Below, one piece after another: positions 1 through 9,939 of a stretch of 64,000 bases of DNA. Source of the DNA: Aedes albopictus (Eukaryota; Arthropoda; Insecta; Diptera; Culicidae); the NCBI RefSeq assembly GCF_035046485.1, contig NC_085138.1, forward strand, positions 288,916,089-288,980,088, given 5' to 3'. A program made the position numbers and the translations under genes. The notes under the pieces were generated by a model. That model saw nothing but the letters and a program-made list of their open reading frames with translations, was not told the origin of the DNA and did not search any database. The first letter of the stretch is position 1. Each line of letters opens with the position of its first letter.

Positions 1-117
1 TTTTTAGATTCGAGGTTCATCAGACTCTCAGTTTTGGGAAAGCTTTGAAATGTGCGTTTGGAAACAGATAACATATTTTCTGCAATTCAGTGTCATAATT
101 TCTATTTTATATTTCTC

Positions 118-445
118 ATTTCAGTATCATAATGGCCAACTTTTCCGTACCGGTTCATAATGCAACTGAAATGAGTTGTATAATGAAAAATAGTTGCATA
201 ATGTTCATAATGCAACTCATTTGAGTTGCATTATGAACATTATGCAACTCAAATGAGTTGCATTATGAAAAAATCATTGCATAAAATTTTGTATGGAACT
301 CGTTGCAAAACTCGATTTTTTCAGCACTTTTCGTATTTATCCAACTCGGCAAGCCTCGTTGGATAAATGTACGACTCGTGCTGAAAAAATCAACTTTTTG
401 CAACTCGTCACATAAATAACTATTGTTATCATTTAGTATTTTTAT
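118..445. repeat. Foldback repeat with stacked palindromes
   Basis: Two adjacent near-perfect palindromes built from ATGCAACTCATTTGAGTTGCAT-like units lie at about 190-268, followed by an imperfect inverted repeat at about 301-412 (arms contain GATTTTTTCAGCA and its complement, around a TTATCCAACTCG/CGTTGGATAA core). The whole stretch can fold on itself. No coding potential or target duplication was identified. It is probably the end of a foldback element or MITE. Confidence 0.6.
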
Positions 446-600
446 GTTATCGCGATAGACCAAAATTATCGATAACTAAATTCGTTATCGTCTGGTTATC
501 ATCAATTGAAGAAGATGATAACAAAAATAACAAAATGATAACACTGATAACACAGTTTATTATCAAAGTCATATCACTTTGTTATCCGCCTTTGCTCGGG
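421..600. repeat. Cluster of GTTATC/GATAAC repeats
   Basis: About ten copies of GTTATC or its complement GATAAC occur in about 180 bp, in both orientations. This looks like the subterminal repeat array of a MITE, but terminal repeats could not be placed. From 600 to 1010 nothing recognisable is seen. Confidence 0.4.
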
Positions 601-1009
601 TGTGCAGTCTCAATTTTCAACCAAATGAGCTCAAATTTTGGGAGAAGGCATAGAATCTGATTTCGAATCGAATAAGCGGTGTGGAGCAAAAACGATTTTT
701 TGAACCACGCTAAAGCAGAGCTGAATAATATCAGATTTCTCTGTTGACTGCTTGAGCACCTTCACTAACACTGGGGGCTGATCAATATCAACACGATACT
801 AACAAGCTAAGATATAACTTTTAACACAATCACAGATCACTTTGCGGTCTTCGATAAAGTCTTTTCTGCTCATTCTTGATTATGTTTTATTGACCGTTGA
901 AAACAATAACGTAGTGAGTATAGTGAGACGTCTGTTTGTATGTGGGTTTAATTTGGCAAGATTTTGTTCTCTTACACATATTTATCGCTTGCATTGATTT
1001 TATTTATTT

Positions 1010-1400
1010 TCGTAGTTCCGGCGAAGCACCAAACACTGGTTGTGCAACCCTACCGGTAGTCTCTAATGTGGTATGAGCCTATTTTCTAGTTAACCGTTCC
1101 TCAGGTTATTTAAAAGTCGTGATGTGATGTGTCGCATGGTACATTTGGTTACTTTCGATGCGATACTGGAACAGGTTCCGGAGCACCACCAGGTTTACCA
1201 AATATTGAGACTATTTTATTGCTAACGTACATTAGGTTACCTGAAAAACACGTTTTGATTTATCTTATGCATGGGTACAGATCACTTTTACATTTGACCC
1301 CTTCCGGTGGGACACCCAGAACTGGTTTCGGGACACTACCGGTTATCTAAAATGGTCTGAAGCTATGTTCTTACGAATCGATCATCGTGTTATCAAAAAA
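1010..1400 (+). repeat. Diverged copies of the ~150-bp GGAACCGGTTCCGG tandem family
   Basis: Two to three diverged units contain the landmarks CCGGCGGGACACC-like, GGAAC(C/A)GGTTCCGG, CACTACCGGT and ATGGTCTGA...TTCTTGCTAAC. The same units form long arrays at 16.8-17.8 kb and 45.5-47.4 kb. The Feilai SINE that follows interrupts this fragment. Confidence 0.6.
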
Positions 1401-1654
1401 GGGTCTCTAGTTGGCCTAGTGGTTGGATCGCCAATCCGGAAACGGCGAGTTCGATTCCCGTTCCGGTTGGAAAAATTTTCTGGACTTCCTGGGTATTGTG
1501 TATCATTGTACTTGCCTCACAATATACAAATTCATGCAATGACAGGCAAAGAAAACCCTTCAATTAATAACTGTGGAAGTGCTTTAAAGAACACTAAGTT
1601 GAAGAGAGGCAGGCCAATTTCCAATGCGAACGTCGAGCCATAAAGAAGAAGAAA
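1401..1654 (+). mobile_element. Feilai-type tRNA-derived SINE
   Basis: A pol III promoter is visible: an A-box-like TTGGCCTAGTGGTTGG at 1411-1426 and a B-box-like GGCGAGTTCGATTCCCG at 1444-1460. The body ends in AAAGAAGAAGAA. The element is flanked by an 11-bp target duplication with one mismatch (TTATCAAAAAA at 1390-1400, TTATCACAAAA at 1655-1665), as expected for LINE-driven retroposition. It matches the second copy at 23944-24445. The Feilai family of Aedes is recognised from the tRNA head plus the Feilai body; the name is from memory. Confidence 0.8.
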
Positions 1655-1834
1655 TTATCACAAAATCTGCTGTTTGATGTACTGTCAAACCCCGCGTATC
1701 CATCACTCTTTAATACGACACTTTTTAATTTGTATCCCGCTCATTCGACTTTTGTCGAATTAAAAAATGATCAAATGTCACAGTGTCATACACTGTAAGT
1801 ACGGATGATCCGATATTGTGGTGTTACTCACACT

Positions 1835-3319
1835 CAGGGCCCGATTTACAAATGTGGGGGCCCGGGGCCACAGTGTTGTGGGGCCCTCTTTTTAAAGGAT
1901 ATTTTTTTTTCCTTGTAGAAAAATCCAGAAAATATGAAGAATTCTTCCATAAATTAGGGTAGTTATTGGAGAAATTATTCTAGCTTAATAAGCGTAACTA
2001 GAAAAAAAAGCAATCTAAGTAATACAGATATCCAGATATGAAAATCTAGTCTGAAGTCGATTGTAAAAGAAATTTTATCAAATAAATAACGCTTTATCCG
2101 AGAGTGTTCATATTATTAGATTCCATTGATCAAGTCGAAATTCATGAGAAAGTTCTTTAAGAAATTTAAAACTAGATTTTTGAGGAGACATTTTCGATAA
2201 ATTTCAAATAAAATGTATAGCGTTATCTTTGGGGCAGTTATTGCAAAAGCTCCAAATAGAATTTCTTGCGGAATCATTGATGAAATCTATAGAGTTGCTA
2301 ACCGATTACCAAGTTTCTTTTTTATGGAACTTGAGCATAAACATTTCTAACGCAACTTCGAGAGATGTTTCTGGTGTACGCGCAAAATAATTGTTAAGAA
2401 CTCTTTGTGAAACTTCAAGAGGCAAAAATCCATAGTGGTATTTTTAGCGGAAATTCTAATAAAAGCTGCTGAAGAAATTTCATCGGATATCCATAATGAG
2501 TTCTTGGTGGAATTTCTGTTTTATTTTGAATAGAATTATAAGTGAATTTCGCAATAATCTTTGACGGATGAATTTTTAGCCAATTAAAAAAAAATGTTTG
2601 CAAAACTTTAAATATTTCAGGATCTTTCAAGAATTTCTTCACAAATATCTACTGCAATTTTTATAAGGATCCTATGGATTTGTTAAGAGTTCGCCTTAAA
2701 TTACACATTTAAGCCAGGAAGAAAAATTCGTCATGAATTTAATCATATTAAAGAAAATCGGATTAGATCTTTGCAATAAAAAAATCCAGTCAAAATTCTT
2801 GCTAATTTTTTCAAAGAAATGTTTCAACAATTCTGGGTTTTGATTTGAATAATTCATAAGTTTGGTTAGTGGAATCGAACTCTACAACTCAAAAAACTTT
2901 TCTTCATTCGGATAGAAACACTTCCAAATCTTCAAAGAACTATATAGGAAATGTTTAGAAATAATATAAATAATTTTCGAAAGAAATAAACACGAATTTT
3001 CAGCAGAAACTTTTCGACTCTCTATTCCATAGAGTTTAAGATTTAATCCAAAACTCAGGTGAAGATGATCATTCCGAACCATACAAATCTTAACAACTTT
3101 CAGAAGAAGTTTTAAATTTTATAAAAAGGCAGATATCTGCTTCTTTCTAATTTGAAGCACAATATTTCACACACATCTTGATAGTAGACGTACTTGTGAT
3201 AAAAATTAAAGCAGGATGTTTCTAGCACTACTTTTTTCGATTCCCATTGGAAGTTAGATTTTGTGGGGGCCCCTAAAATGTGGGGGCCCGGGGCCATGGC
3301 CCCCTTAAATCCGGCCCTG
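1835..3319. mobile_element. hAT-type MITE, 1485 bp, CAGGGCC termini
   Basis: Termini are CAGGGCCCGATTTA (left) and TAAATCCGGCCCTG (right). Both ends carry subterminal TGTGGGGGCCCGGGGCCA blocks. The flanks are an 8-bp duplication with one mismatch (CTCACACT at 1827-1834, CTCACACC at 3320-3327), which fits the hAT superfamily. The interior is AT-rich with no open reading frame of note. It is a non-autonomous element. Confidence 0.85.
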
Positions 3320-3629
3320 CTCACACCCGCAGCGGCTTCTCGTGCAGCTGCTTCTCCCGAAAGTTCAAATTTAATGCTTTCCTACACCTGATCCGTTTGG
3401 TGATCAACCGCAGTGAACCTCGGATCGGAAGCCAACAATCGTAAAAAGAACAAGCTATCAATTCGTACCACCACAATATCTGTAAGATTGGTGTTCTAAA
3501 ACAAATCATACATTCTAAATAAAACTAAAATAGAGTTTGTTTATCGAATTAAAAGTTCTCGCAGGTTATTTGACAGCAATCATTGTCGAATTTCACATTT
3601 TACCACTTTCGGTTCACATTTTAGCACTT

Positions 3630-4140
3630 ACTGATTGTCCATGATATGGTCTTAGACTAGTTTCATGCAAATTGTTGATCAGTTTTCTTTAAAAGTCGCA
3701 AATTGATGTAATGCATGTGTGGGTTTGGTTCATTTGTGCATTTCACCAGTCTGGCGAGGCACTCGAATCTGGTTCCGGAACACTACCGGTAAATGTGGCC
3801 TGAGACTTTTTTCTTGCTGATCGTTCTTCGCGTTATCGAAGAAGCCGTTATTCAATGTGTGCGTTTGGTTCCGTTCGACATTTGACCACTTCCGTCGGGC
3901 CACATGGAATCGGTTTCAGCACACTATTGGTTTTCCAAAGTATGGTCTATGATTTTTTTTACTTGTTAACCGTTCATCAGGTTACCTAAACATCATTTAA
4001 TGTGTCGAATTTATGGGTTTGGTTCTCCTTTACATTTGACCACTTCCAATGGGGCAACCGTAATCGGTTGCGGAACACTACAGGTTGTCCCCAATATGGC
4101 CGGAAACTTTTTTTTGCCAAATCAAAATACCTAAAAATCC
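3630..4140 (+). repeat. Diverged ~150-bp tandem family fragment
   Basis: Repeated landmarks are TATGGTCT, TTGCTGATCGTTC, GGCGGGGCAC-like and CACTACCGGT. It is the same family as 1010-1400 and 45.5-47.4 kb. The segment 4190-4275 also recurs at 25340-25415, so this tract is a mosaic. Between 3328 and 3630 no feature is recognised. Confidence 0.5.
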
Positions 4141-4328
4141 GCGATTTGTTGTGTCACTTGCATGGGTTTCGTTTAGCTGTATTACCTGTATACCATATAT
4201 TTCGTTTAGCACGTATGAAAACAAAAAGAACGGAATCAATCGGTGTCGTAATTGCTTGTTTTCGAATAAGATGAATATGAATAACACTCTTAAACTATGG
4301 CAATTTACACTATTATCATTATACTAAC

Positions 4329-4428
4329 CTTCTCCTTTCAAAGTACATTGTCGAAGACTTGACTTTGTGATCTTTAACATCGCGATCGTTTTTTCGGCCA
4401 ACGACCGGAGCCGCTTGACCTTAGCTTT
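4329..4428 (-). CDS. Possible internal exon of an unidentified host gene
   Basis: On the minus strand a 100-bp open segment is bounded by a good splice acceptor (TTTGTTTCCAG just above 4428) and a plausible donor (G|GTTAGT below 4329). Only one frame is open, and it begins KAKVKRLRSLAEKTIAML, a basic, probably helical or coiled segment. The other two frames contain stops. No family is recognised. The flanking TEs sit outside the splice sites, as expected for intronic insertions. The Q-rich exon 1.5 kb upstream on the same strand could belong to the same gene, but the reading phases do not join directly, so an extra exon would be needed. A chance open segment with splice-like edges cannot be excluded. 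Confidence 0.4.
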
Positions 4429-4507
4429 CTGGAAACAAACGAAAAAATAAGTTTAGTAAATCAAAAACACGGCTTGATTTGGGGTTTGGTGGTTCAAATA
4501 CATACTA

Positions 4508-5379
4508 GGGTAAAAATATAATTTGGACATGCACGGCGATATATGTCTTGTTCCGGAGAGCTAATAAAAGTAGATACTTCTGAATATCGATTATTGTTGA
4601 AAATACGTTGAAAATACGCCTAATAATTAAGAGTTTACTTCAAAATTATCGAAAATGTAAATTATTTCACTAAAACCCCTCAAATGCACAGGTATGCAAG
4701 ACGACATACAATTCATAGCCACATATAATATTCACCTCACAATGGTTGAATTAATAATTGTAAGAAATTTAAAAGCTTTTTTGCAATGAAAAATGTTCAA
4801 TAAAGAAGCATTAGGCAGCCAATCTCTTAACGTACTTCTAGAACGCTTAAAATAGGAGGTGTCTAAAATACATTACACGTTTTCTACTGAAAATATATTT
4901 TGGTCATCTGACGAACTACATGGGGAAGCTGTGCGATTGCATACTTGGAGGCGTATTATGTGGTTCTGGCTATATTTCCTCCATTTTAACAAAAACTGTA
5001 ATAGTTTTTAAAATAGATGACTGTTAAGCGGAGAAATTTGATTATTTGTAAGAAAATATTTGTTAATTTATGCTACTTCCATGATTTAGCAGTACTCTTG
5101 GTTAAACATTGTAATAATTGCCCTGTCCAAATTATATATACCTGAGGGTGTCCAAAACATATATTCGATGTCCAAAATGCAATTCTAACAGGCGATTGGA
5201 AATTGTGATTTTCTCAGCTTAAAATGCTTTCGTTAAGGTTTTTGTCACCAGGAACGCAAAGTACAATCATATTATAAGCGTATTAGTAACTTTGCAAAAT
5301 AATCAATTGTTTTCTAAGGAAGCTAGGGTACGATTTTTCCAACGTTGTCCTCAGCCTGTCCAAAATACATGAATTACCG
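4508..5379 (-). mobile_element. TA-flanked TIR element (TTTGGACA family), diverged copy
   Basis: The element lies between TA dinucleotides at 4506-4507 and 5380-5381. One end reads GGGTAAAAATATAATTTGGACA, the other ends TGTCCAAAATACATGAATTACC (complement GGTAATTCATGTATTTTGG). It is a diverged, inverted relative of the 909-bp copies at 30596 and 32332. A central motif TTGCATACTTGGAGGCGTATT lies at about 4938-4957. There is no coding capacity. Confidence 0.75.
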
Positions 5380-5452
5380 TAATGCTTTTACCACAGACCA
5401 ACATACGTTACGAATAACAAATGTAAACTAAGTTATTATTGTTTACTTTATA

Positions 5453-5610
5453 CAGTAGACGTTCGCTCGGTGCAAACGGTTTAACTGCAAGTCCGCTAAG
5501 TGCAACAATTTTGCAGTTATCGCACCGCTATCCAACAGCATTTGACAACTGTTACGAATTACATTCGGTAACTGAAACGTTAACATGTTGCACTTACCGC
5601 ACGTCTACTG
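5453..5610. mobile_element. 158-bp TA-flanked MITE, CAGTAGACG termini
   Basis: The left end is CAGTAGACGTTCGCTCGGTGC and the right end is GCACTTACCGCACGTCTACTG. TA dinucleotides flank both sides (5451-5452, 5611-5612). Its terminal CGCTCGGTGCAA resembles the ends of the MITE at 45065-45285. It is Tc1/mariner-like by target choice. Confidence 0.75.
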
Positions 5611-5787
5611 TAGCAAGATGCAGCCGTTTCCTTAAAATGTTATCCACAAAATGTTTAGAGAACTCAAACAGGGGTTTAGAGAACAAAAACAGAGGATCGA
5701 TGACGAGAAATCGATAATGTCAGTTAGGCCCTAATGTAAAACCAGTACAAATATTAAATACAAATTTTTGGTAGAGTAAGGCCAGTA

Positions 5788-5921
5788 GTACACAGGGTCA
5801 AATATTCGACAAGGAAAGAACTCAAGAAACAACATCAGTTTGACACTATGGAAATTCGATCGAGTCAAACAAGATGTTTGAGCGTTGGTTTCTTTTTGGG
5901 CAAATATTTGACCCTGTGTAC
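5788..5921. mobile_element. 134-bp TA-flanked MITE, GTACACAGGGTCAAATATT termini
   Basis: The perfect terminal inverted repeat is GTACACAGGGTCAAATATT with its complement at the right end. TA lies at 5786-5787 and 5922-5923. It lies directly at the 3' edge (minus strand) of the Q-rich open frame, so it post-dates that sequence. Confidence 0.8.
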
Positions 5922-6163
5922 TAACAGCTTAAGCGATACTTCCCAACGCTTTCTCCTGCTTGCTGACGGGCCATTTTCTTTTTACCGTGCTGCCACTGCT
6001 GTTCATTCTGTTGTTGTTGTTGCTGATGGACGTACTGGTTTTGCAGCATCATACTATGGTAGTTCCTCAAGTTCTCGTAGTGCTGCTGCTGTTCACGGTG
6101 GAAAGCATGGTGTTGTTGTTGTTGTTGTTTATAATTCACATCGTCATGATAATAATTAGGGTC
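5921..6163 (-). CDS. Possible Q-rich host exon
   Basis: The minus strand has an 80-codon open frame with polyglutamine tracts (YKQQQQQHHAFHREQQQHY near the start, then HQQQQQQNEQQWQHGKKK). An upstream in-frame TAG immediately precedes the open frame and could be the AG of a splice acceptor (CAATAG|GACCCT). The frame ends at TAG at the border of the 5788-5921 MITE. A possible donor is AA|GTATCG at about 5950. CAG/CAA codons alternate and non-Q residues are diverse, which is more like a transcription-factor-type low-complexity exon than a simple repeat. No family is assigned. It may also be a broken gene fragment. Confidence 0.4.
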   Translation of the reverse strand, partial: DPNYYHDDVNYKQQQQQHHAFHREQQQHYENLRNYHSMMLQNQYVHQQQQQQNEQQWQHGKKKMARQQAGESVGKYRLSC

Positions 6164-7064
6164 CTATTGAATGTTAAATTCTGCTCTTATATTTTGTAAT
6201 ATTATCACAACAATAAGAAATATTCATTAAGAAATAGAAAACTGCCTAAGTGCCAGGGGGATGACGAAGGGCCAGAATAATCAATCCAGCATCCGATTCA
6301 GTATGGCGCCCAATGTTTTGTTTTGATTGCTTAATTCATGGAAAAATGCACTTTAAACATCGACACTGCTTCGCAATATCGTGCAAAGTGATAAAGAAAT
6401 ATAAACAATCATAAAAAACAACAACAATTTCGTTTGAAATGTGTGATTTTCGAAATAAGCACTAGCAACACACGAGCCGCACACTCGAAAATCAGAAGCA
6501 AGTTAGGGTAAACCGACCAGAAAGTGGGTACCAAAACGCTCCGTACCAAAAACGATGATCACGGAACTACAAATCAACCCAAATTTAAGTTCTTTTGACG
6601 CAATCCCACACCTCCGTGGAATTACTCAAACTTGCGTCAAGCAGCGATTGTGGTCACTAGGTAGTTCTCGTTTGATCGCTGCAAAAATTTTCACCCACCG
6701 GTAAGTTATTTTCACCCAGCGGAGGCCTTATTTGACGCAAATTTGCGTTTAGTTAAAATAACCCCAATTTGGCTTCTTCCACGGATGTGTCGGTGCTTCT
6801 CTCTTCGTTTTTGACATTAATCGTATGGGGAGAGGGAGAAAAGAACCCAATGCCACAGACAAACAGACGTAACACCTTGAACGATTTTCATGGAAATCCA
6901 TCGCCCAGTTCACACTACCATCACCTGGTGGAAAAGTTGCACGAATCACTGTGTTGTGCAATATCGTCAACAGAAGGCGCTAGTGTAAAACGTCAAACGC
7001 ATAGAAAACCGATGCGAGCGCCTCTGTTTTTAAGAGCCACAACTATGAAAATTTATAATGATCG
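6164..7064. other. No recognised feature
   Basis: Mixed sequence without a supported gene. Repeated TTGACGCAA and CGCAAATTTGCG words at 6597-6750 may be degraded transposon termini. The open frames seen here are short and lack splice-site or codon support. Confidence 0.3.
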
Positions 7065-7068
7065 TTAA

Positions 7069-7184
7069 CCCTTCAGCGCGCGCGCTGTTGTAAAAAGTAC
7101 AACACTACCAAAAAACCTCGCTTTTCGTATACAGCGCGAGCGCGGTGCAGTTTTGGATTGCTTGATGGCGCGCGTCCTGGAAGG
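7069..7184. mobile_element. piggyBac-like MITE, 116 bp, TTAA target
   Basis: TTAA at 7065-7068 and 7185-7188 flanks CCCTTCAGCGCGCGCGC on the left and GCGCGCGTCCTGGAAGG on the right. TTAA target plus CCC-led termini are the hallmark of piggyBac-mobilised elements. The stem is GC-rich, unlike the surroundings. Confidence 0.7.
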
Positions 7185-7194
7185 TTAAAAGCGT

Positions 7195-7330
7195 AGTCGT
7201 AGTTCTCTGGGCAAAGTCTACGCTCCATACAAATTTAAAAATTTTTGATGCACAAAAGTGTACGAGAGGGGGAGGGAAATGTTTTCTGAGATGACAACAA
7301 TTTGGTTCACGTGGTTTATAAATAGCTTGT
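7195..7330 (-). mobile_element. Degenerate Harbinger-like MITE
   Basis: This is a decayed relative of the better copy at 46890-47059. Shared blocks are AAGTCTACGCTCCATACAAAT, ACGAGAGGGGGAGGG and the end ATTTGGTTCACGTGGTTTATA. No intact terminal repeat or target duplication remains. Confidence 0.5.
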
Positions 7331-7734
7331 ATGCTCGGTAGTTTCAGAATTTGCTCGAGCCTCCTCCTATGTTGTGATAATCTTTTCGGCATTGGCCAAG
7401 GATAATTCGCCTTTGCTTACCAATTGTTGCTAAGGTTCTTGTCTTTGATACCAGCTATTAAGCGGATCCAAAATAGCAACATCTTTGAAATGTTCAAATC
7501 CGCAAAATTCGACTTGAAGCTTTAAGTTTAAAATAAAATCCTCTGTGCTTTCATGTGGATTTCGTACTCGGGTACCTACTTAATTGGTACCTCTGTACCA
7601 GATCCGGGTCAGTTTTATCAAGGTGATTTTTAAGCTCAGTCACAATACCACCCAGTGCTGCCTGTTTAAAATTTCCAGTAGGTGTAGGGTATACAAAAAT
7701 TTGAATTCTGAGAAAAATACTGGGTCACTCATTG

Positions 7735-8103
7735 TTATAAAATAAGCCATTTAGTCTTCCTCCTTAAAGTCTTTTGTCGTTCCAAGATAAGATTCCAAAA
7801 AGTAATTAAAAACGGTTGTTTTTCTTTTGGAGCTAAATTATAGAAAGCGGCAACAGACCAAAGATTTGGTCTGCTTGAACACCATGTGACCTTTGGTCTT
7901 GTACCGCAGTGATACTCCTTCACGAGTTTACTCGCTGTCTCACGAGATTTATCGTCAAACTGCTGAGCGTTAGTTTGCTTTACATAGGATAGGATTTCCA
8001 GAATAACTGCGTACCGTCTGATGAGTTCCTCGGAAAATTCTTCAACTTTTTTCGGATTTAAAAAAAGAAGTAATGTGCCTGCTCCTCCAGAACTCAATAA
8101 GTC
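7735..8103 (-). pseudogene. Unidentified protein-like open frame without a start codon
   Basis: A 122-codon frame lies between an in-frame TGA (8104-8106) and a stop at 7735. It has no ATG near its beginning. Composition is protein-like: SEELIRRYAVILEILSYV, a KLVKEYHCGTRPKVTWCSS block with two Cys, then SVAAFYNLAPKEKQPFLI and a basic C-terminus LERQKTLRRKTKW. No catalytic motif or named family is recognised. It could be a transposon- or retrocopy-derived fragment, a host exon or a viral relic; the sequence alone does not decide. Confidence 0.35.
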
Positions 8104-8437
8104 TCATTTCAATCTTTAATCGACGTTGAACCAGTTTGTTTGTTCTTCTACTACTCTTTTCCGCTGTATTTATCTCTTTGTTGTAGATGCATAGCAAGTT
8201 GTTCATCTCTATTGGAGTTGCTTTGCATATGTGTGGATTTTGTGGATGTCATTGAATTTATTTATCGCCTTAAATTCAATTATGATGAATTGCATCTCAA
8301 ATGTCGCCTTGATGTTTCTTTCCTTCGTGTAAAAATCAAGAGAAGCCAGCTAATCTATTTGCTCAGTGATGTTCCTTTTTTTTTCTGCGACAAAAACAAT
8401 GTGAATGAGTACTGGATTCGAATAGGTCTGCAGGACC

Positions 8438-8640
8438 GTGATTTCGGGTGAAATTGATCGACGTGAGGGCAATTTTTATTTGTCAAAAATGAAGCTTCGA
8501 ACTTAAAACAATTTGTAGAAAATGATCATAATCTGGCTCAAGGGTTATTGAATGATAAGTTTACATGTTTGACAGTCAATTAGTCCCATATTTCTGTGAA
8601 ATTTAATATTTTCTGAAACTGCGTGTTTGGCGAATTACAA
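8438..8640 (+). mobile_element. Fragment of the ACCGTGATTTCGGGTG TA-element family
   Basis: It begins GACCGTGATTTCGGGTGAAA, matching one end of the complete element at 51134-52128. The body (GATCATAATCTGGCTCAAGG) matches 29600-29720. The other end is missing, so this is a truncated copy. Confidence 0.6.
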
Positions 8641-9770
8641 AGACACTTTCATTTTTTGACGTAGGACTACGTCTTTATTTTCTATTCCGGGGTACACTTT
8701 GCAAAAACCAAAAATCGACCGCGTCACGAAATTATGAAAGATTTCAAACGTTAATAACTCAAAAAGTAAACGATGGATTTTTCGGATAATAGCTCGAATC
8801 GATGGGAAAACTGCACAACAATTTTCTACAATACTTGAAAGTTACTATTTTCAATCATAAACTATTGAAAAATTGAAAATTGTTGACCCATCTTTTCACT
8901 GACCAATCACGTGCAAGCAGAATTTTGGATTTTTCCTTGCGGTATAAAAGCATTCTGCTTCTTCTCATCTTCCATCAGTCTTCTTCGATGCTTCGACGAG
9001 AGCGCATCAGCGGAGCGCCCGTGGAGTATAAATTAAAATCTTCTTCTCCTTTTCGCTCAGTGTTCTTCCGTGCGTCGTCGAGTGCGGAGGGTCGGCGAGA
9101 GCGCTTTTGCGTTTCGCTTGCTCTGCCCATTCTTCACCAGACTGTCGAGCGTGGCAGACGGACGGACGCTGCCAACCGAGCAGTAGCGGCGGCGGTGAAA
9201 TCAAATTTTCATCATCGGAGCGTGCGTCATTTGCACTTGCAACAACGGAGCCAGCACCATCGTCGAAGAAAGTGATCAAGCAGATTTGATTTTGCGAAAT
9301 TAAATTTAAACAGTCCTTCTAAGGGCTAGAAATCGAATTTTCCACAGGAGTTAATACCGAATTTTCAACAAGCGCCGACATTTTGAAACAAACCACTGCA
9401 AAAGCGCCGCTGGGCGCGGTAGATGCACCGCCGGCAACCGAGATGGTGGCTCATTCGCATTTTCCCAGTGCGGCAGCGGATGGGAAGACAGCAACTGGGA
9501 ATAATTATTTACATCATCGGAGCTAACCCGGTCCCGCGTGAGTTGAAATTTCGACATCGAAGCTAGTATCTGCGATGAACAAATTCCTTCCTAAAGTTGA
9601 CCACATTATGGTTTCGTGAAATCAAATTTAAACCGAATTCTCCTAGAAAGTGCCGACATTTCAAAACTAACTTGAACGAATGCGTCGTGTGGAAATTAAA
9701 TCGCGCTTTCTTGCATCTATGATAGATTTGATTTTGAATCTGCCAAAGTAGAGTGATATTAAAGAATTAA
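8641..9770 (+). repeat. GC-rich promoter module, copy 1
   Basis: This dispersed module of about 1.1 kb also occurs at 22180-23940 (+), 48380-48795 (-) and 49920-50700 (-). The order is AT-rich upstream segment, CCAATCACGTGC, TATA/initiator pair, second TATA/initiator pair, GC-rich leader ending AGCAGTAGCGGCGGCGGTG, a GAAATTAAATTTAAAC segment with stem-loop AGTCCT-TCTA-AGGGCT (9312-9327), and a second GC-rich block GGTGGCTCATTCGCATTTTC. Open frames exist but are not conserved between copies. It could be the promoter and leader of a multicopy gene or of an uncharacterised retroelement. Confidence 0.6.
8913..9062 (+). promoter_or_regulatory. Tandem TATA/initiator core promoters
   Basis: CCAATCACGTG (about 8903) precedes TATAAAAG at 8943-8950 with an initiator TCAGT whose A is 8977. 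A second TATAAATT at 9027-9034 has an initiator TCAGT with A at 9059. Spacings of 34 and 32 bp are what pol II core promoters use. The same two pairs, at the same spacings, recur in copy 2 (22245/22279 and 22331/22363). Confidence 0.65.
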
Positions 9771-9939
9771 ATTAAATTAAATCTATATATATAAAAGTCA
9801 ATGTATGTATGTTTGTATGTTCGTATGTTTGTATGTTTATTTGTTTGTATGTATGTATGTATGTTCCAGCATAACTCTGGAATGCCTCATCCAATTTCAA
9901 CCAAATTTGGTATACACATTTGTTAGATTAAGGGGGTGG

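Noticed and set aside
1401..1470. Genuine tRNA gene
   Set aside because: A and B boxes are present but the cloverleaf is not, and the segment continues into a SINE body with target duplications. The same applies to 24120-24440.
5848..6199. Plus-strand frames of 79-103 codons rich in V, L and S
   Set aside because: They are the complement of the CAG/CAA-rich minus-strand frame, which has the more protein-like composition.
8140..8451. 103-codon plus-strand frame
   Set aside because: Cys/Leu/Phe-rich start from pyrimidine-rich DNA; it runs into a TA-element fragment at its end and has no motif.
8880..9289. Coding genes in the promoter module (60-131 codons)
   Set aside because: Frames are not kept between the four module copies; the GC-rich leader gives long open frames by composition.
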